From Symmachiella dynata (GTDB taxonomy: Bacteria; Planctomycetota; Planctomycetia; Planctomycetales; Planctomycetaceae), in assembly GCF_007747995.1 (NCBI RefSeq), contig NZ_CP036276.1, positions 7,616,001 to 7,680,000 on the forward strand: DNA of 64,000 nt, read 5' to 3'. This document shows, piece after piece, positions 63,151 through 64,000 of the stretch; the first letter of the stretch is position 1; each line of letters starts with the position of its first letter. The position numbers were made by a program, and so were the translations under genes. Below the pieces are notes generated by a model, which made no database searches, was not told the origin of the DNA, and worked only from the letters and a program-made list of their open reading frames with translations.

Positions 63151-63624
63151 TTAGCGCCGGCGACGCCTGCTGGTCGTGAGTGGGAATTCAAATTCGTTAG
63201 TCCCCTCCTCGCGAACGGTCTCGGTCAAGCGGCTATTTGCATTAAAGGCTGCCGGTACTCGTACGACATCGATACGGCGGGTTCTCGATTCCTTCAAACG
63301 ATCAATCGCTGACTCATCATCCCGAGCGTAACCACCGTCGTCGGTCGATTTGATTTCGATACGGTGCTTGCCGACCACCGGGCCGGTGGAATCATCGGCA
63401 GAAAACTTCCCGTCCGCAATCGCAATCGACGTCTTCGGCCCGGGTGTTCCCTCAAGCGGAACAAACAGGATCACTCCTTTCGGCAACGGTTGACCATCCA
63501 AGGTCACGACCCCCCGCACATCGGCGCGGGGAGGTCCTTCAGCTGCGCCGGAACCGCAGCCGACAATCAGGCCGCAAAACAACATCGCAGCCAACAGCAG
63601 ATTGTTGGATGCTTTAGTTGTCAC
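63151..63624 (-). CDS. Small lipoprotein paired with DUF1559, second copy
   Basis: This protein of about 157 residues starts at a GTG (63624) that overlaps the end of the DUF1559 gene by 11 bp. It has a lipobox LIVGCGSG and a carboxypeptidase-regulatory-like domain ADVRGVVTLDGQPLPKGVILFVPLEG. The longer frame to 63936 is shadow sequence of DUF1559 and is not used. It repeats the pairing seen at 30444-31955, in reverse gene order. Confidence 0.85.
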   Translation of the reverse strand: MTTKASNNLLLAAMLFCGLIVGCGSGAAEGPPRADVRGVVTLDGQPLPKGVILFVPLEGTPGPKTSIAIADGKFSADDSTGPVVGKHRIEIKSTDDGGYARDDESAIDRLKESRTRRIDVVRVPAAFNANSRLTETVREEGTNEFEFPLTTSRRRRR

Positions 63625-64000
63625 TGATAATCTCCCCACCGTTTCGAGTCGCCAAGGCATCCAAGACTCCCGCGTCGATACTCTCGGCCACAAAATGCAC
63701 CGAGCCGTCAGCACGGACGAAAAAGACACCTCCGACATGGTCGCTACGGAAGGAACGGACCCAGTTGGGATCGAAATCGCCATCATCGAGTTTGTCGTGA
63801 GGGTTGAATGCGTATTCGGTCGTGCAAGCAGTGGAACCAGGATACGGATTCGACCAATAAGTGAACGAATAACGCGGTTCGTCCAGGCAGGCTCCGGAAC
63901 TGAATTTGTAGTCCGGCAGATTGTAGGCCGTTTCACCGATCATCAGCGTGTTGCTTGCGCCATCGACGAAATGCTTCAGCGATGTCTTGCCATCAGCTGA
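63614..64000 (-). CDS. DUF1559 pseudopilin-like protein, 5' part beyond window
   Basis: The C-terminal 128 residues of a DUF1559 protein are present and run into the window end, where the frame is still open. Visible segments are FVDGASNTLMIGE, SDHVGGVFFVRADGSVHFVAES (split here into SDHVGGVFF, the H-X9-DG signature, and DGSVHF) and the ending GGEIISDN. The prepilin-type start lies outside. Its stop overlaps the lipoprotein start. Confidence 0.9.
   Translation of the reverse strand, partial: SADGKTSLKHFVDGASNTLMIGETAYNLPDYKFSSGACLDEPRYSFTYWSNPYPGSTACTTEYAFNPHDKLDDGDFDPNWVRSFRSDHVGGVFFVRADGSVHFVAESIDAGVLDALATRNGGEIISDN

Overview
The window reads as chromosomal DNA of a planctomycete (Planctomycetota, probably Planctomycetales). 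The evidence is a DUF1501 protein, two DUF1559 pseudopilin-like genes each paired with a small lipoprotein gene, two PEP-CTERM proteins, several secreted beta-propeller proteins, large TPR proteins and families of short palindromic repeats between genes. I cannot name the species. No tRNA, rRNA or CRISPR array was seen.

Layout. (1) 0.1-7 kb: an Nramp-related transporter, a DUF1501 protein with an unusual four-cysteine cluster, a secreted TIM-barrel glycosidase-like protein, a CstA carbon-starvation transporter and a small thioredoxin-like protein. (2) 7.8-22.3 kb: a motility island made of csrA, a 734-residue flagellin with a Ser/Thr-rich centre, and five consecutive TPR + O-GlcNAc-transferase-like (GT41/SPINDLY) genes joined by ATGA overlaps or short gaps. 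The likely logic is CsrA control of flagellin mRNA followed by O-glycosylation of flagellin by a bank of paralogues. (3) 22.4-24.9 kb: a D-threonine-aldolase-family enzyme, rpmA and a TrmH-type RNA methyltransferase. (4) 25.1-29.5 kb: a visibly A+T-richer, three-gene minus-strand operon encoding a C5-cytosine DNA methyltransferase, a kinase with two GHKL ATPase modules and a receiver-domain protein with an unassigned C-terminal domain. It looks like a mobile defence or epigenetic signalling cassette and is one of the two most unusual loci here. (5) 29.7-36.5 kb: an FKBP-like fragment, a lipoprotein/DUF1559 pair, a DUF1624-like membrane protein, a secreted protein with a VHL-beta-like domain and a PEP-CTERM protein.

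(6) 36.5-39.5 kb: a plcP-btaA-btaB operon for replacing phospholipids by betaine lipids, preceded by four 7-bp direct repeats with an 11-bp period, which is the architecture of a Pho box. (7) 39.6-40.7 kb: an IS110-family insertion sequence with strong RNA-like hairpins on both sides of the transposase gene. (8) 41.2-46.1 kb: a small haem protein, a three-gene cassette headed by a TIGR04255-family protein, a MoxR/magnesium-chelatase-like ATPase and a VIT-family transporter.

(9) 46.6-56.1 kb: seven TadE/TadG-like pseudopilins, two of them with von Willebrand A domains, plus a PEP-CTERM protein and one unknown secreted protein. The region has grown by duplication: two TadE genes are close paralogues, and two leader regions about 4.2 kb apart are recognisably copies of each other. 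The Tad secretion motor is not in the window. (10) 56.2-64 kb: a second Nramp-related transporter, a sialidase-like propeller, a PQQ-type propeller, a DUF4198-like/Kelch fusion and a second lipoprotein/DUF1559 pair cut by the window edge.

All functions are inferred from motifs read by eye. No database search was possible.
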